A stretch of DNA of 28,918 nucleotides, from IMG/VR virus record IMGVR_UViG_3300022825_000015, positions 1 through 28,918 of that record; one strand, 5' to 3'. This DNA comes from a virus. Below are positions 1-7,579 of the stretch, in pieces (position 1 is the first letter of the stretch; every line of letters starts with the position of its first letter). Position numbers and translations under genes: made by a program. Under the pieces are notes generated by a model. It did no database searches. It worked only from the letters and a program-made list of their open reading frames with translations, and was not told where the DNA came from.

Positions 1-770
1 TCCGCAATCGTTCTGTGCTTTCTAGCTTAGGCGTTCGCACGCTCTCCGGCTTACGCGGAGACGTAGCAATTCCCACCGTCGCCGGTGGAGCGACTGCATA
101 TTGGCTCAACGAAAAAGGTGAAGCTACCGCTTCGGATCAAGCATTCGGGCAAATCGGAATGACTCCCAAGCGCCTAGTCGGCAACACTGCATACAGCAAG
201 CAATTGCTAACGCAGTCCAGCATCGGCGTAGAGGCATTTATACGTGATGACTTGATGACAGCCTTGGCACTTGCTAAAGACCTTGCTGGCATCGCTGGCA
301 CTGGGGTGGGCGGGCAGCCTAAAGGCATCATGAACACGACCGGCGTTGGCTCTGTGACGTTCGGCGCAACTGCAACCCGCGCAAAGGCAATCGAGTTTCA
401 GGCAGCCGTCGCAACTGCCAACGCATCACGCGGATCGCTGAACTACCTTACATCGCCCGCAGTTGCTGGCGCATGGATGGGCATCACCTCCGAAGCCGGA
501 ACTGCTCAGTGGTTATGGATGGGCAACATTGACGAAGGTCAAGTCGTTGGTCGCCCTTGCCAGTCGAGCAACCAGATACCCGACAACAAGATGATCTACG
601 GCAACTTCAACGATTGCTTGTTCGGCGACTGGGACGGCATGGACGTCGTAGTTGATCCTTACAGTCTCAAGAAGACTGGGCAGATCGAAGTCACAATCCA
701 ATTGCTGACCGATTTCGCTGTCCGCCACGCCGCCTCGTTTGTCGTGTCTTCGGACGCAGGCAACCAGTAA
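1..770 (+). CDS. HK97-family major capsid protein, C-terminal part (5' end outside window)
   Basis: The reading frame is open from the first base, so the start lies upstream; the GTG at 15 is internal. The visible part begins RNRSVLSSLGVRTLSG and continues with DVAIPTVAGGATAYWLNEKG. This is the typical pattern of HK97-fold capsid subunits in the phage_capsid family, where the segment just after the delta domain reads 'R..S....LG...L.G...G...IP...GG..A.W..E'. The C-terminal part (VVDPYSLKKTGQIEVTIQLLTDFAVRHAASFVV) is the usual E-loop/P-domain ending. The protein builds the icosahedral shell. It is followed at 20 bases by small structural genes and then two terminators, the expected place for the most abundant late product. 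About 255 residues are visible. Family assignment is by recognition, without a database search. Confidence 0.9.
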   Translation, partial: RNRSVLSSLGVRTLSGLRGDVAIPTVAGGATAYWLNEKGEATASDQAFGQIGMTPKRLVGNTAYSKQLLTQSSIGVEAFIRDDLMTALALAKDLAGIAGTGVGGQPKGIMNTTGVGSVTFGATATRAKAIEFQAAVATANASRGSLNYLTSPAVAGAWMGITSEAGTAQWLWMGNIDEGQVVGRPCQSSNQIPDNKMIYGNFNDCLFGDWDGMDVVVDPYSLKKTGQIEVTIQLLTDFAVRHAASFVVSSDAGNQ

Positions 771-790
771 CCACTGACCGACCACGCAGC

Positions 791-1030
791 ATGAAAATCA
801 TAATCACTCAGCCGACAGTTTGCGGCGGTAATCACGTCTCCATTGACGACGTTATCGATGCAACTGAATCAGACGCTCGTATGTTAATCCGTATCGGGAA
901 AGCGGATACATACAGCGAGCCGCTGCCTGCGCCGAGTGACAATGACGATCAGGGGCCTTTGATTCCATCCCGTATAGCAAAGGCCCCTCGCCGCAAAGTC
1001 AGTCGTTCAAAAACTTCAACCACAAAATAA
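791..1030 (+). CDS. Small capsid-adjacent protein (DUF7210-like)
   Basis: This 79-residue protein lies 20 bases after the capsid gene. The N-terminal half (MKIIITQPTVCGGNHVSIDDVIDATESDARMLIRIGKA when split) has the layout 'basic strand - V...GD.ID....DA..LI..G.A' seen in small phage proteins next to capsid or tail genes. The C-terminal 25 residues are Lys/Arg/Ser-rich and probably disordered. The 52-residue protein at 3739 has the same layout (ISDGVAQQLIDGGFAKEV), so the two may be paralogues. Its precise role is unknown; a head or connector accessory is likely from position. An imperfect GTATC(G)-N7-GGATAC palindrome lies inside the gene at 891-909. Confidence 0.7.
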   Translation: MKIIITQPTVCGGNHVSIDDVIDATESDARMLIRIGKADTYSEPLPAPSDNDDQGPLIPSRIAKAPRRKVSRSKTSTTK

Positions 1031-1039
1031 TCTAAGACC

Positions 1040-1432
1040 ATGAGTATTCCTACTAAAGTAACATCGCTGACCAACGTGTCAGTTCTCCCCGCAGCATTGC
1101 GCACAGGCGCAGTGGACGGAGCAGGTATTGACCTTCGCGACTTCAATGGCCAAGTGGTCGTCGTCGTCAACAGCGGCAACATCACATCGGGCGCGACAGA
1201 CTCGACGTTTCCGATTTCGCTGATGACCGGTGCTACCACTAGCATCGGCGATGCATCGGCCGCTACGCTCGACACGACCATCACAGCGACCAACGTCGGC
1301 AGCTTACAGACGGCCACCGTGGACACGCGCAAAGCCGATCGGTATTTGTTCGCGCGCTGCACTATCACCGGTGACTCAGATCCCGCGTTTCCGATCTCGA
1401 TCAGCTTGATCGGATCACCGCAAACAGCATAA
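1040..1432 (+). CDS. Hypothetical virion protein, possibly head decoration
   Basis: The 130-residue protein is rich in Thr, Ser, Val and Ala with alternating hydrophobic residues, the profile of an all-beta virion protein. Examples are NGQVVVVVNSGNITSG near residue 35 and a C-terminal FPISISLIGSPQ strand. I do not recognise the family. It lies between the capsid gene and two terminators, so it is probably co-transcribed with the capsid and may be a decoration or spike protein. The 99-residue protein at 10423 has a similar beta-rich build with one N(G/S)xITxGATDST-like region, but the similarity is too weak to claim common descent. The start ATG follows 'ctaagacc', with no Shine-Dalgarno sequence. 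Confidence 0.75.
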   Translation: MSIPTKVTSLTNVSVLPAALRTGAVDGAGIDLRDFNGQVVVVVNSGNITSGATDSTFPISLMTGATTSIGDASAATLDTTITATNVGSLQTATVDTRKADRYLFARCTITGDSDPAFPISISLIGSPQTA

Positions 1433-1468
1433 TTTTCGTTAGGGGTAACGAGATAGTAAATACAGCGG

Positions 1469-1500
1469 AAGGGGCGCCTCGGAAGGGGCGCTCCTTTTTT
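1469..1500 (+). terminator. Rho-independent terminator after the capsid cluster
   Basis: A 12-bp stem AAGGGGCGCCTC / GGGGCGCTCCTT with a GGAA tetraloop (two wobble pairs) runs directly into six T residues. It ends transcription after the gene at 1040. Confidence 0.9.
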
Positions 1501-1574
1501 GTGCAATAAAGACGCTTAAAGATTTATCTCAGTAGAACGCCTAGCTAGTGAACTCGTTTCCCTAGCGACCCCAC

Positions 1575-1600
1575 AGCCCCGCAGTAATGCGGGGCTTTTT
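1575..1600 (+). terminator. Second rho-independent terminator
   Basis: A perfect 8-bp stem AGCCCCGC / GCGGGGCT with a six-base loop is followed by TTTTT. It stands 75 bases after the first terminator and 43 bases before the next start. The pair should strongly reduce read-through from capsid to connector genes, a common way to set capsid excess. Confidence 0.9.
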
Positions 1601-1642
1601 CGCGTCTTGCCATTTCAGCGGATCCAGTCCACAACTACACGC

Positions 1643-1978
1643 ATGAGCGATTTTGACGACTTCTTTTCCATCGCCGCACCCGAGTTCTCGGCTGAGATGA
1701 ACGATCCTATCAGCTTCGGCAGCGACACCGCAGCAAAGGTTGATTGCACGTTCGACAGCCTTGACATGCAGGTCGGATTCACGCGGCACGGCGACACCGA
1801 GAACGTGACAGCCCGCGCTGTCGTCGCGATGGCGTCCCTTGAAACCGTGCCCAAGCAGAAGAGCCGCGTTTACCGCCACAAGACACAGAAGACCTACTAC
1901 GTCGTCAGCGTGAGCACGGACGCGGGACACGTAGAGCTGTCGCTAACCGAAGAGGGAGCGAAACGCGGTAATGGCTAA
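1643..1978 (+). CDS. Head-tail joining protein (lambda gpFII-like candidate)
   Basis: This 111-residue protein starts at the ATG at 1643; a TTG at 1607 would extend it but overlaps the terminator spacer. It begins MSDFDDFFSIAAPEF, close to the start of lambda FII-type head-tail attachment proteins (short acidic N-terminus, 'DFD.LF..A'). A beta-rich body follows with KSRVYRHKTQKTYYVVSV near the C-terminus, the position of the conserved 'Y.V..V..D..G...L.L' strand in that family. It overlaps the next gene by 8 bases, so the two are probably translationally coupled. Length and position between capsid and tail genes fit the assignment; the sequence match alone would not be enough. Confidence 0.65.
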   Translation: MSDFDDFFSIAAPEFSAEMNDPISFGSDTAAKVDCTFDSLDMQVGFTRHGDTENVTARAVVAMASLETVPKQKSRVYRHKTQKTYYVVSVSTDAGHVELSLTEEGAKRGNG

Positions 1979-2762
1979 GGGTAAAACAGGCATCACGCTC
2001 GATGATAGCGTCTATCGCCGCAAGATCAAAGAGATGGCTAGGCGACTCAATATAGTTGAGCGCGACCTAGTGCAAGAGCAAGGAGCTTTACACGCAATCG
2101 ATATGGCCAAACGCACGCCGCCGTTCGTGCGGTTCCCCGGCGGCAAGTCTATCGGCACGAAAGCTGATTACATTCAGGGCGTGGAAGCTATCCGGCGAGA
2201 CATGCTCAATATCTGCCGCCCCAAAAAACCGGGGTTGATTGATTTTTGCAAAAAAACGTTTGGAATAGGATTTACCGATAGAGAGATACGAACCCGTAGC
2301 GGGCGCATAATCCGATACTCCTACGCTCGCATCGGGATGGATAAGCAAGATATACACCAATGGCACGAGCAGCACCGCAGACCATCAAGCGGGCGCACGT
2401 CCCACAAGCAGAGCATTGACACGATGTGGGTAGATGAGGACATGCTCGAAGATTACATCGCATGGCGCATCCGTGCCATCGGCACTGCAAAGGCGTCGTT
2501 TTTCGGGGCGGCAAAGAAGCTTGACCCGGGTAACAAGACGGGCGCGCCCGTATGGGTTAAAAAACACGTCGCCAAGTCTGGCGGCACTGGGCGAATCGTA
2601 GTTGATTCCAAAGGCCCGACAGCCACCTACTCAGCAAGCGCTGCGGGCATACAGGTTCCGCTGCGCAGCATCAAGCGGGTTACTAGCAATCGGCTGAAGT
2701 CTATGGTTAAGCGGATGAAAGACCTCGCTCGGCAGTCTGCAAAGAAATCAGGGTTTAAGTAG
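1971..2762 (+). CDS. Tail completion / minor tail protein (gpZ or HK97 gp10-like candidate)
   Basis: This 263-residue basic protein is coupled to the preceding head-tail joining gene by an 8-base overlap. The order joining protein, basic neck protein, tail terminator, tail tube is conserved in siphophages, which is the main ground for the call. The N-terminus (DSVYRRKIKEMARRLNIVERDLVQEQG) is a charged helix like the helical start of HK97 gp10-type proteins. The C-terminal 60 residues are Lys/Ser-rich and end in a basic helix. The protein is longer than gp10 (about 110-150) and closer to gpZ (about 190-200). A central insertion around residues 85-150 is rich in Arg and His. Confidence 0.55.
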   Translation: MAKGKTGITLDDSVYRRKIKEMARRLNIVERDLVQEQGALHAIDMAKRTPPFVRFPGGKSIGTKADYIQGVEAIRRDMLNICRPKKPGLIDFCKKTFGIGFTDREIRTRSGRIIRYSYARIGMDKQDIHQWHEQHRRPSSGRTSHKQSIDTMWVDEDMLEDYIAWRIRAIGTAKASFFGAAKKLDPGNKTGAPVWVKKHVAKSGGTGRIVVDSKGPTATYSASAAGIQVPLRSIKRVTSNRLKSMVKRMKDLARQSAKKSGFK

Positions 2763-2767
2763 AGTTC

Positions 2768-2803
2768 TTGACTTTTCTTAATGTATCCATAAAACGGATA
2801 CAC
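2768..2803 (+). promoter_or_regulatory. 21-bp GTATCC motif (perfect palindrome form) with upstream TTGACT
   Basis: GTATCC-N7-GGATAC at 2783-2801 is a perfect 6-bp inverted repeat, one base longer on each side (T...A), followed by AC to complete the 21-bp motif. It ends one base before the ATG at 2805. TTGACT at 2768 with 16-base spacing to TAAAAC (2790) is a possible promoter whose transcript would begin at or within a few bases of the ATG. Confidence 0.55.
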
Positions 2804-2804
2804 A

Positions 2805-3311
2805 ATGGCAGCAACATCCGAGCAGCAACTTTACAACTTCGAGGGCAATATGGAGGCATCGTTTCGCGCATGGCTACAGGCTAAAGCGCTCGAAACGACT
2901 GTATCGGAAGCCACCGAAACCGCCGACGACAACCTGATCTACGCGCAGTTCCAAGTCGGCACGAGCACCGAGCACGTGGGATACAAGGCCGACGGAACCA
3001 CGCAGGAATACGATCAGTATGCCTGCGCCGTATCAATCGTTATACGCACACGCAGGCACTCAGAGGACGAGAGCTCAACCGCAAGCATCAACACGCTGCA
3101 TCAAGAGCGCGTCGGCTTAGTCCGCAAGTGGCTTTCAGTCTCGCAGGCGCGCGGCGGGGGCAACCTCGAAGGCTTCCTTACTCTCTACGAGTTACAATTC
3201 CTCGTCCCGCAGGCTGCCGAATACGACGTTGAAGCCCCCGACACGGACATCACGACGCTCAACTTTGCAGGTCAATTTTCAATCTTGCCAAATGCGTGGC
3301 CTGTATCATGA
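2805..3311 (+). CDS. Tail terminator / tail completion candidate
   Basis: This 168-residue acidic protein occupies the slot of the tail terminator (lambda gpU) between the neck protein and the tail-tube candidate. It has an N-terminal helix (EQQLYNFEGNMEASFRAWLQ) and a strand region QYACAVSIVIRTRRHSED near residue 75, comparable with the 'Y.....I.I.T......' strands of terminator-like proteins that read a local helix plus a four-strand sheet. I do not recognise it by sequence alone. Translation seems to start at ATG 2805, directly behind the GTATCC motif and with no Shine-Dalgarno sequence. Confidence 0.5.
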   Translation: MAATSEQQLYNFEGNMEASFRAWLQAKALETTVSEATETADDNLIYAQFQVGTSTEHVGYKADGTTQEYDQYACAVSIVIRTRRHSEDESSTASINTLHQERVGLVRKWLSVSQARGGGNLEGFLTLYELQFLVPQAAEYDVEAPDTDITTLNFAGQFSILPNAWPVS

Positions 3312-3323
3312 TTCTGGATACAA
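3303..3323 (+). promoter_or_regulatory. Variant 21-bp motif, GTATCA-N7-GGATAC-AA
   Basis: It has the same 6-7-6+2 layout as the perfect copies, with one mismatch in the first half-site. It overlaps the stop codon of the upstream gene and lies 36 bases before ATG 3360. An ATGA at 3308 opens a 15-codon frame ending at 3355, which I treat as noise. Confidence 0.35.
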
Positions 3324-3359
3324 CGCATTTTATAAACTCACAACCAACCACATAATACC

Positions 3360-3734
3360 ATGGCTATTCCATTCCCATCAGTCGCTGATCTGCCCCAAGG
3401 CTTTGAAAGCGTCACCATTAACAGCGTAGCCTACAAGGTTGACGCCGTTTCTCTCGCCTCAATAGAAACCCGAGTCATTGAGCGCACCGACGCAAACGGT
3501 GACGCCGCTGATTTCATGATTCGCGTATCCGCTGGAAAGATCCAAGGATCTCTGACGCTGCAACGTGCCTTGACTACTACCGCTTTTCCGCCCGCTGGTG
3601 AAAGCTTCACTTACGACTACGATCGCAGCGGCACTGCCTCTACGCTCGTTACAACTGGCGTGACTAATAACCGCGACAAGGACACGTTCGACACTTTCGA
3701 GGTGCCCGTTCTCCTGCAAGCCTATCAAGCATAA
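3360..3734 (+). CDS. Tail tube / major tail protein candidate
   Basis: This 124-residue beta-rich protein begins MAIPFPSVADLPQGFESVTI. It follows the tail terminator candidate and precedes the tail chaperone and tape measure genes, the standard slot of the major tail protein. Its short length would fit a minimal tail-tube fold. It has a strand-rich core (FMIRVSAGKIQGSLTLQRA) and a C-terminal DTFEVPVLLQAYQ strand. It could instead be a tail accessory protein. The sequence is not a family member I recognise; the assignment comes mainly from gene order. Confidence 0.5.
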   Translation: MAIPFPSVADLPQGFESVTINSVAYKVDAVSLASIETRVIERTDANGDAADFMIRVSAGKIQGSLTLQRALTTTAFPPAGESFTYDYDRSGTASTLVTTGVTNNRDKDTFDTFEVPVLLQAYQA

Positions 3735-3738
3735 TCCC

Positions 3739-3897
3739 ATGACCATCGAACTAACACAAACACGCAGCATTCGCGGGGTCTGGCAAAAAGTCGGCACCGT
3801 TCACACCATCTCCGACGGGGTTGCACAGCAGCTCATTGACGGAGGGTTCGCGAAGGAAGTAAAGCCCGCGCCGAAGCCCGCAGCCTCGGTAAAGTAA
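3739..3897 (+). CDS. Small 52-residue protein (DUF7210-like)
   Basis: ATG at 3739, four bases after the previous stop, opens a 52-codon frame ending TAA at 3895-3897. The protein reads MTIELTQTRSIRGVWQK, then VGTVHTISDGVAQQLIDGG, then a Lys/Pro/Ala-rich tail (KPAPKPAASVK). The 'G....I.D..A..LI..G.A' pattern matches the protein at 791. It lies between tail genes and before a terminator, so it is probably translated with them. It is too short for most automatic gene calls. Confidence 0.65.
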   Translation: MTIELTQTRSIRGVWQKVGTVHTISDGVAQQLIDGGFAKEVKPAPKPAASVK

Positions 3898-3924
3898 CCA
3901 AACGACAACCGCTTTTAACCCTCG

Positions 3925-3950
3925 TTCGCCCAGTGCGGGCGGGGGTTTTT
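3925..3950 (+). terminator. Probable rho-independent terminator before the tail chaperone
   Basis: CGCCC-AGTGC-GGGCG (3927-3941) with two flanking T-G wobble pairs is followed by GGG and TTTTT. The stem is short but GC-only. It ends 11 bases before ATG 3962. Confidence 0.65.
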
Positions 3951-3961
3951 CGTAACCTATA

Positions 3962-4603
3962 ATGCCAACCATAAACCAACTCAGCGAGCATTACACCGCA
4001 GAGCGCGAGCGCATCATTGAGGCTCGCCTCATGTCGTGGTCGTCTGTTTACGGCGTCTCATCTGTATTCGGAATATCGATACACCCGTTAACGATGCTAG
4101 CTTGGGTTGACCTCAAGGTGAGCGGCAACGCGTTTGTCAACGCAACCGAGCCAAGCGAGCCAGACGTGTTCGCTTATCTATGGAGAAACAGCACAGCATA
4201 CGATTCCCGTAGGACAGTGAGCGCGTGGTGGGCTAAGCGCCGCGTCCGTAGGGCAATACGCCGCTCCGACCTAGTAGGCGTCCTGACAGCCGTATACGAG
4301 CACGTAGCGGAGGCATTCGACGAGTCACCGCAAACAGCAACCAAGGGCAGCGGCGTTCAGCGGAGCAATAAGATGCCAGCAATCGAGGGATGCGTTAGCG
4401 CGACTGACGAGCTGGCCAGCCGATACGGATGCACGCCGGACACGATTTGCAACTGGCCTATGAGTAAAATATTCCAGTGCCAGAAGGCGGCGCGTATTGC
4501 GACGGTGCCAGAGTATGACCCGCTTGAGCCGGACTCGCTGCGACAAATAGCAAGTGCGATCCTAGAAAAGCTGAATGAACCAAAGACCGAGGAAAACGAA
4601 TAA
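3962..4603 (+). CDS. Tail assembly chaperone candidate
   Basis: This 213-residue protein lies immediately upstream of the tape measure gene, with stop and start overlapping as TAATG at 4601-4605. That is the position of tail assembly chaperones (lambda gpG/gpT). It is mostly helical with an aromatic-rich middle (DVFAYLWRNSTAYDSRRTVSAWW near residue 69) followed by a strongly basic helix. I found no obvious slippery heptamer, so there is no evidence for the usual frameshift product. The second half (SATDELASRYGCTPDTICNWPMSKIFQCQKAARI, residues 145-178) resembles the C-terminal part of chaperones that read 'lae.yg..p..i...p......l'. Moderate confidence, from position plus this pattern. Confidence 0.6.
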   Translation: MPTINQLSEHYTAERERIIEARLMSWSSVYGVSSVFGISIHPLTMLAWVDLKVSGNAFVNATEPSEPDVFAYLWRNSTAYDSRRTVSAWWAKRRVRRAIRRSDLVGVLTAVYEHVAEAFDESPQTATKGSGVQRSNKMPAIEGCVSATDELASRYGCTPDTICNWPMSKIFQCQKAARIATVPEYDPLEPDSLRQIASAILEKLNEPKTEENE

Positions 4604-6393
4604 TGGCTCGTGAAGATATAACAGTAAAATTCAACCTAGACGATTCTGGGTTTAAGGGCGGCATCAAGCGCGCTACAGGCGCAATTAACGGTTTCGGCAA
4701 GTCCGCGCTCGGCGCAGCTAATAAGCTCGCTAAAATGGGATTTGCAGCCGCCGCTGCGGGCGTAGCGTTACTTGTCCGCAACGCTATACAACTCGGCTCT
4801 GAGCTTTCCGACATTGCCATATCTACAGGGTTTGCTACCGAAGAATTTCAGGTTTTCCGCGGCGCTTTGATCGAGGCCGGCGGCGACGCTAAAAGCATGG
4901 AGAAGGCTATCCTAATCATGCAGAAAGCCGTAGTGCAAGGCTCTGAGGGGTTGACTACCTACGTGCGAGCTTTTGAGCGGCTAGGGCTTAACGTTGACGA
5001 CTTGCGAGCCATGAAGCCCGAGGATCAGTTCAAGACCATCGGCAAGGCCATTGCGGGAGCGGCAGATCAACAAGGCGCCCTGACGGCGGCAATCGAAATT
5101 TTCGGACAGCGCAACGCACCCCGCTTAATCGAGGTATTTAAGCGCCTAGACGAAGACGGCTACGGTAAGATGGCCGAAGACATTGAATCAGCATTCGGCA
5201 TTATGAGCGCGGAAACTCAGGCGGCTCTCGATAAAGCAGCCGACTCGATTGAAAAGTTTAAAAGCAGAGCAACGATATTTGTAGGCGATCTAATTTCTGG
5301 CGATGCCGACGGTGCCGCAATTAAAGCCCTTGGCTTCAAACTTATGGCCGTGCTCGGTCGGTTTGGCGGGGGGCTAATTGACTTCTTAGTTGACGCAGCG
5401 AGCGGCATTCAAGCAGGCTTCGGAGCAGCATTTGACTTAGTATCTCTACGATTAAAATCAGGGATTGAAACAGCTATTTTGACCGGGTTGCTATTTCTTG
5501 CAGAGCTTAAAACTAAAGCTGCTGAGCTTAACCCTTTTGCAAGCGTTGAAGAAAGTTCGGCGGCAATGACTGAGCAACTTAATCTTGAAAAAAAAATCAA
5601 TGCTATCCAGAAAAAGCGTGCTGAAGAAAATAAGAAAAGCTTTGCAGATTTATTCGCTGAGCGCGTAAACGGCGAATCAAAGGTTGCTGAGGAAAACGCA
5701 GCATTCTGGAATGCGAAAGCGGACGAGCAAGAGCGGTTGCTTGAGATTTCCCGCGCCGAATTCAAACTTGCTCAAGATGAAAAGGAAGCGGCTCGCAAGG
5801 CTATCCGTGACGCAATGGCCGATGGAGGCGATCTAGAGCGGCAAAAAAAGCTGATGGACATGAAGCTTGCCGCGCTCAAAGCGGAGACGCGAGGGGAAGA
5901 CGCATTGGCTGAGGCACTAAGAAATCGAATAAAACTAGCCGAGCGCATACTCGAAATAATGAATAAAACTGGCGCGACCAAGCGCGAGGCGACCATCATA
6001 GCAAACAAACAGATCAAAGCTGAGTTATCAGGAGGTGGCAGCAGCGGCGAATCGACTGGCAGCAGTGAGGGCAATTCAACAGGCGGCTCAACGGGTGGCA
6101 GATCCAACCAACCAAGCGACATCGTGCGCGGCAACATCAGAACAGGCCGCATTACGAGTGTCGGATTGGGCACCCGTGAGTCACGCTTCGGGCCTACGCC
6201 CACGATGGACGAGCGCGAACGCGCTGCAGGTCTCACCCTCGCGGGGAACAACACCATGCGCGGGCGGGCATCAACTGGCGCGGGCGGCAAGGCTGGCGAC
6301 GAGGGCGCAGCAACTGGCAAGGCCGACAATCTACCGCAAGAGCAATTATCAGTTCTTAAATCAATAGAATTGGAGATAAAGAAAAACCCATGA
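4603..6393 (+). CDS. Tail tape measure protein
   Basis: This 596-residue protein sets tail length; at about 1.5 Angstrom per helical residue it would predict a tail near 90 nm, rather short. The N-terminus (LDDSGFKGGIKRATGAINGFGKSALGAANKL) followed by an Ala/Gly/Val-rich hydrophobic stretch at about residues 44-60 is typical of tape measures. So is the 'sa.atG....eF...' segment near residue 75 (ISTGFATEEFQVFRGALIEAGGD). A second hydrophobic region spans residues 245-300, and a Glu/Lys-rich helical region that could be coiled coil spans about 325-470. A Gly/Ser-rich linker (GGGSSGESTGSSEGNSTGGS, near 485) precedes a short tail. Overlapping starts with both neighbours imply one translation unit. 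Confidence 0.9.
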   Translation: MAREDITVKFNLDDSGFKGGIKRATGAINGFGKSALGAANKLAKMGFAAAAAGVALLVRNAIQLGSELSDIAISTGFATEEFQVFRGALIEAGGDAKSMEKAILIMQKAVVQGSEGLTTYVRAFERLGLNVDDLRAMKPEDQFKTIGKAIAGAADQQGALTAAIEIFGQRNAPRLIEVFKRLDEDGYGKMAEDIESAFGIMSAETQAALDKAADSIEKFKSRATIFVGDLISGDADGAAIKALGFKLMAVLGRFGGGLIDFLVDAASGIQAGFGAAFDLVSLRLKSGIETAILTGLLFLAELKTKAAELNPFASVEESSAAMTEQLNLEKKINAIQKKRAEENKKSFADLFAERVNGESKVAEENAAFWNAKADEQERLLEISRAEFKLAQDEKEAARKAIRDAMADGGDLERQKKLMDMKLAALKAETRGEDALAEALRNRIKLAERILEIMNKTGATKREATIIANKQIKAELSGGGSSGESTGSSEGNSTGGSTGGRSNQPSDIVRGNIRTGRITSVGLGTRESRFGPTPTMDERERAAGLTLAGNNTMRGRASTGAGGKAGDEGAATGKADNLPQEQLSVLKSIELEIKKNP

Positions 6394-7304
6394 GCATACC
6401 ATACACCCACGGCGATTTTACGACGCCTCGCGCGACAACCGACAGCTACGTCGAATATCCATTTATTGAGCAGGGCGATAACGCTACGAAAATATACCAC
6501 CTCGTTTGCAAGGTTAACCGTGCAGACTACGCACCGCTCGCACTCGATACGACGATGGCAAGCGCATCAAATGCCGATGTCATCGCCCTACCGTTTACCG
6601 CTGATGCAGCCGCTTATTACGTCGGTGACACGACCCCGCAATCGATCGATGGCGCAATCGTCCAGTTTGAGCGAATCTTTTCCAACATCCCGGTTACCCG
6701 CAATAACGTATTCGGCGGCACCTACGCGTTCACCTATCCCGGCGTCAGGGCTGACTCTACCGACGGCACCGTCCGCACCGTCAGCTCACCGTCAACCGCA
6801 TCGAACGTCACGTCACTACCAGCCACCAACACGGTTACGGTGGGGGATGTCATCGCTTACAGAATTAACAGCACTATCGGCGCGATTACGCTCAGTGTGC
6901 AAGGCATGGCACACGCATTGCCTGGCACGACAACGAGCGTCGTCAAGATCCCCGCGATTAACATCGGGACAACCTTTGTTGACGGGACATTAACCGAGCT
7001 GACCATTCAGCCGCGTGCGCAGAAATCAATACCTAGCGGATCGGTAATAGATTACACTTACTACCTGCCCGGCGTTACGCCGGGTATCACCACCTTTGAC
7101 GATGTCGATGAGACTGATACGTTCACCGCATTCTCGGCACGCACTGGCGAGTCCGTCAGCACGCTAGACGTTAACACGATCCCCGATGGAGTGACCTACC
7201 AGGCGCAAGTCACGGCGGGCGAATACTTAGTCGTAGCATCCGAAGTGACGCGCTTCCGGGGCAACATCATTCAGCGGGCCGATGTGAAAGTGAGGGCGCT
7301 ATAA
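6390..7304 (+). CDS. Tail tip/baseplate-region protein, function unknown
   Basis: This 304-residue Thr/Val-rich protein directly follows the tape measure gene, overlapping it by ATGA. That position usually holds distal tail or tail tip proteins. It looks all-beta: long runs of alternating hydrophobic and Thr/Ser residues, and a middle section (NTVTVGDVIAYRINSTIGAITLSVQG, residues 147-172) that resembles an immunoglobulin-like or beta-sandwich module. An N-terminal part (PFIEQGDNATKIYHLVCKVNRADYAPL) could be the tail-binding domain. I do not recognise the family. Confidence 0.65.
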   Translation: MSIPYTHGDFTTPRATTDSYVEYPFIEQGDNATKIYHLVCKVNRADYAPLALDTTMASASNADVIALPFTADAAAYYVGDTTPQSIDGAIVQFERIFSNIPVTRNNVFGGTYAFTYPGVRADSTDGTVRTVSSPSTASNVTSLPATNTVTVGDVIAYRINSTIGAITLSVQGMAHALPGTTTSVVKIPAINIGTTFVDGTLTELTIQPRAQKSIPSGSVIDYTYYLPGVTPGITTFDDVDETDTFTAFSARTGESVSTLDVNTIPDGVTYQAQVTAGEYLVVASEVTRFRGNIIQRADVKVRAL

Positions 7305-7579
7305 TGGGCAGCATCAAGGAAGTCACGAGCGGATCGCTCGCCAAAAACAACAAGCTCAACGAGGTAATTCGAGCGATCAATGCGCTGAACGGAATGACCG
7401 TAAGGGAGGGCTCATCTACGGAATCGCCGAAGCTCGTAGTAGGCGACGCGAAGGTGGAGCTTATAACTACAGCGGGAGGTGCGGGAGGTGCGGGAAGCGA
7501 GTCCATTGATGTAATATGGTGCATTAACGGAGTCCCGACAAACGGAACCGTAGTAGGCACGATTGGAGACGCCGTATAA
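7304..7579 (+). CDS. Small tail-region protein
   Basis: This 91-residue protein is joined by TAATG to the gene before it and by TAATG to the gene after it. The N-terminal half (KNNKLNEVIRAINALNGMTV) is a helix followed by a strand, then a Gly/Ala-rich segment with two GGAGGAG-like units. A helix of this type, 'NKL.e.I.aiN.L.nm.v', is common at the start of small virion proteins that attach fibre or tip proteins. Function unknown. Confidence 0.65.
   Translation: MGSIKEVTSGSLAKNNKLNEVIRAINALNGMTVREGSSTESPKLVVGDAKVELITTAGGAGGAGSESIDVIWCINGVPTNGTVVGTIGDAV

Noticed and set aside
891-911. GTATCG-N7-GGATAC inside the 791 gene
   Set aside because: Layout fits the motif but it lies in coding sequence far from any start and the right end is AT rather than AC; likely chance.
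949-1506. 185-codon minus-strand ORF over the capsid-adjacent genes
   Set aside because: It crosses a terminator and two gene borders and is read against tightly packed plus genes.
3308-3355. 15-codon ORF coupled by ATGA to the 2805 gene
   Set aside because: Too short, no sequence character; overlaps the variant 21-bp motif, which explains the bases better.
5772-6500. 242-codon minus-strand ORF over the end of the tape measure gene
   Set aside because: It is the antisense of a Lys/Glu- and Gly/Ser-rich coding sequence; composition (Ser/Ala/Arg/Pro) is typical of a shadow and no start signal exists.
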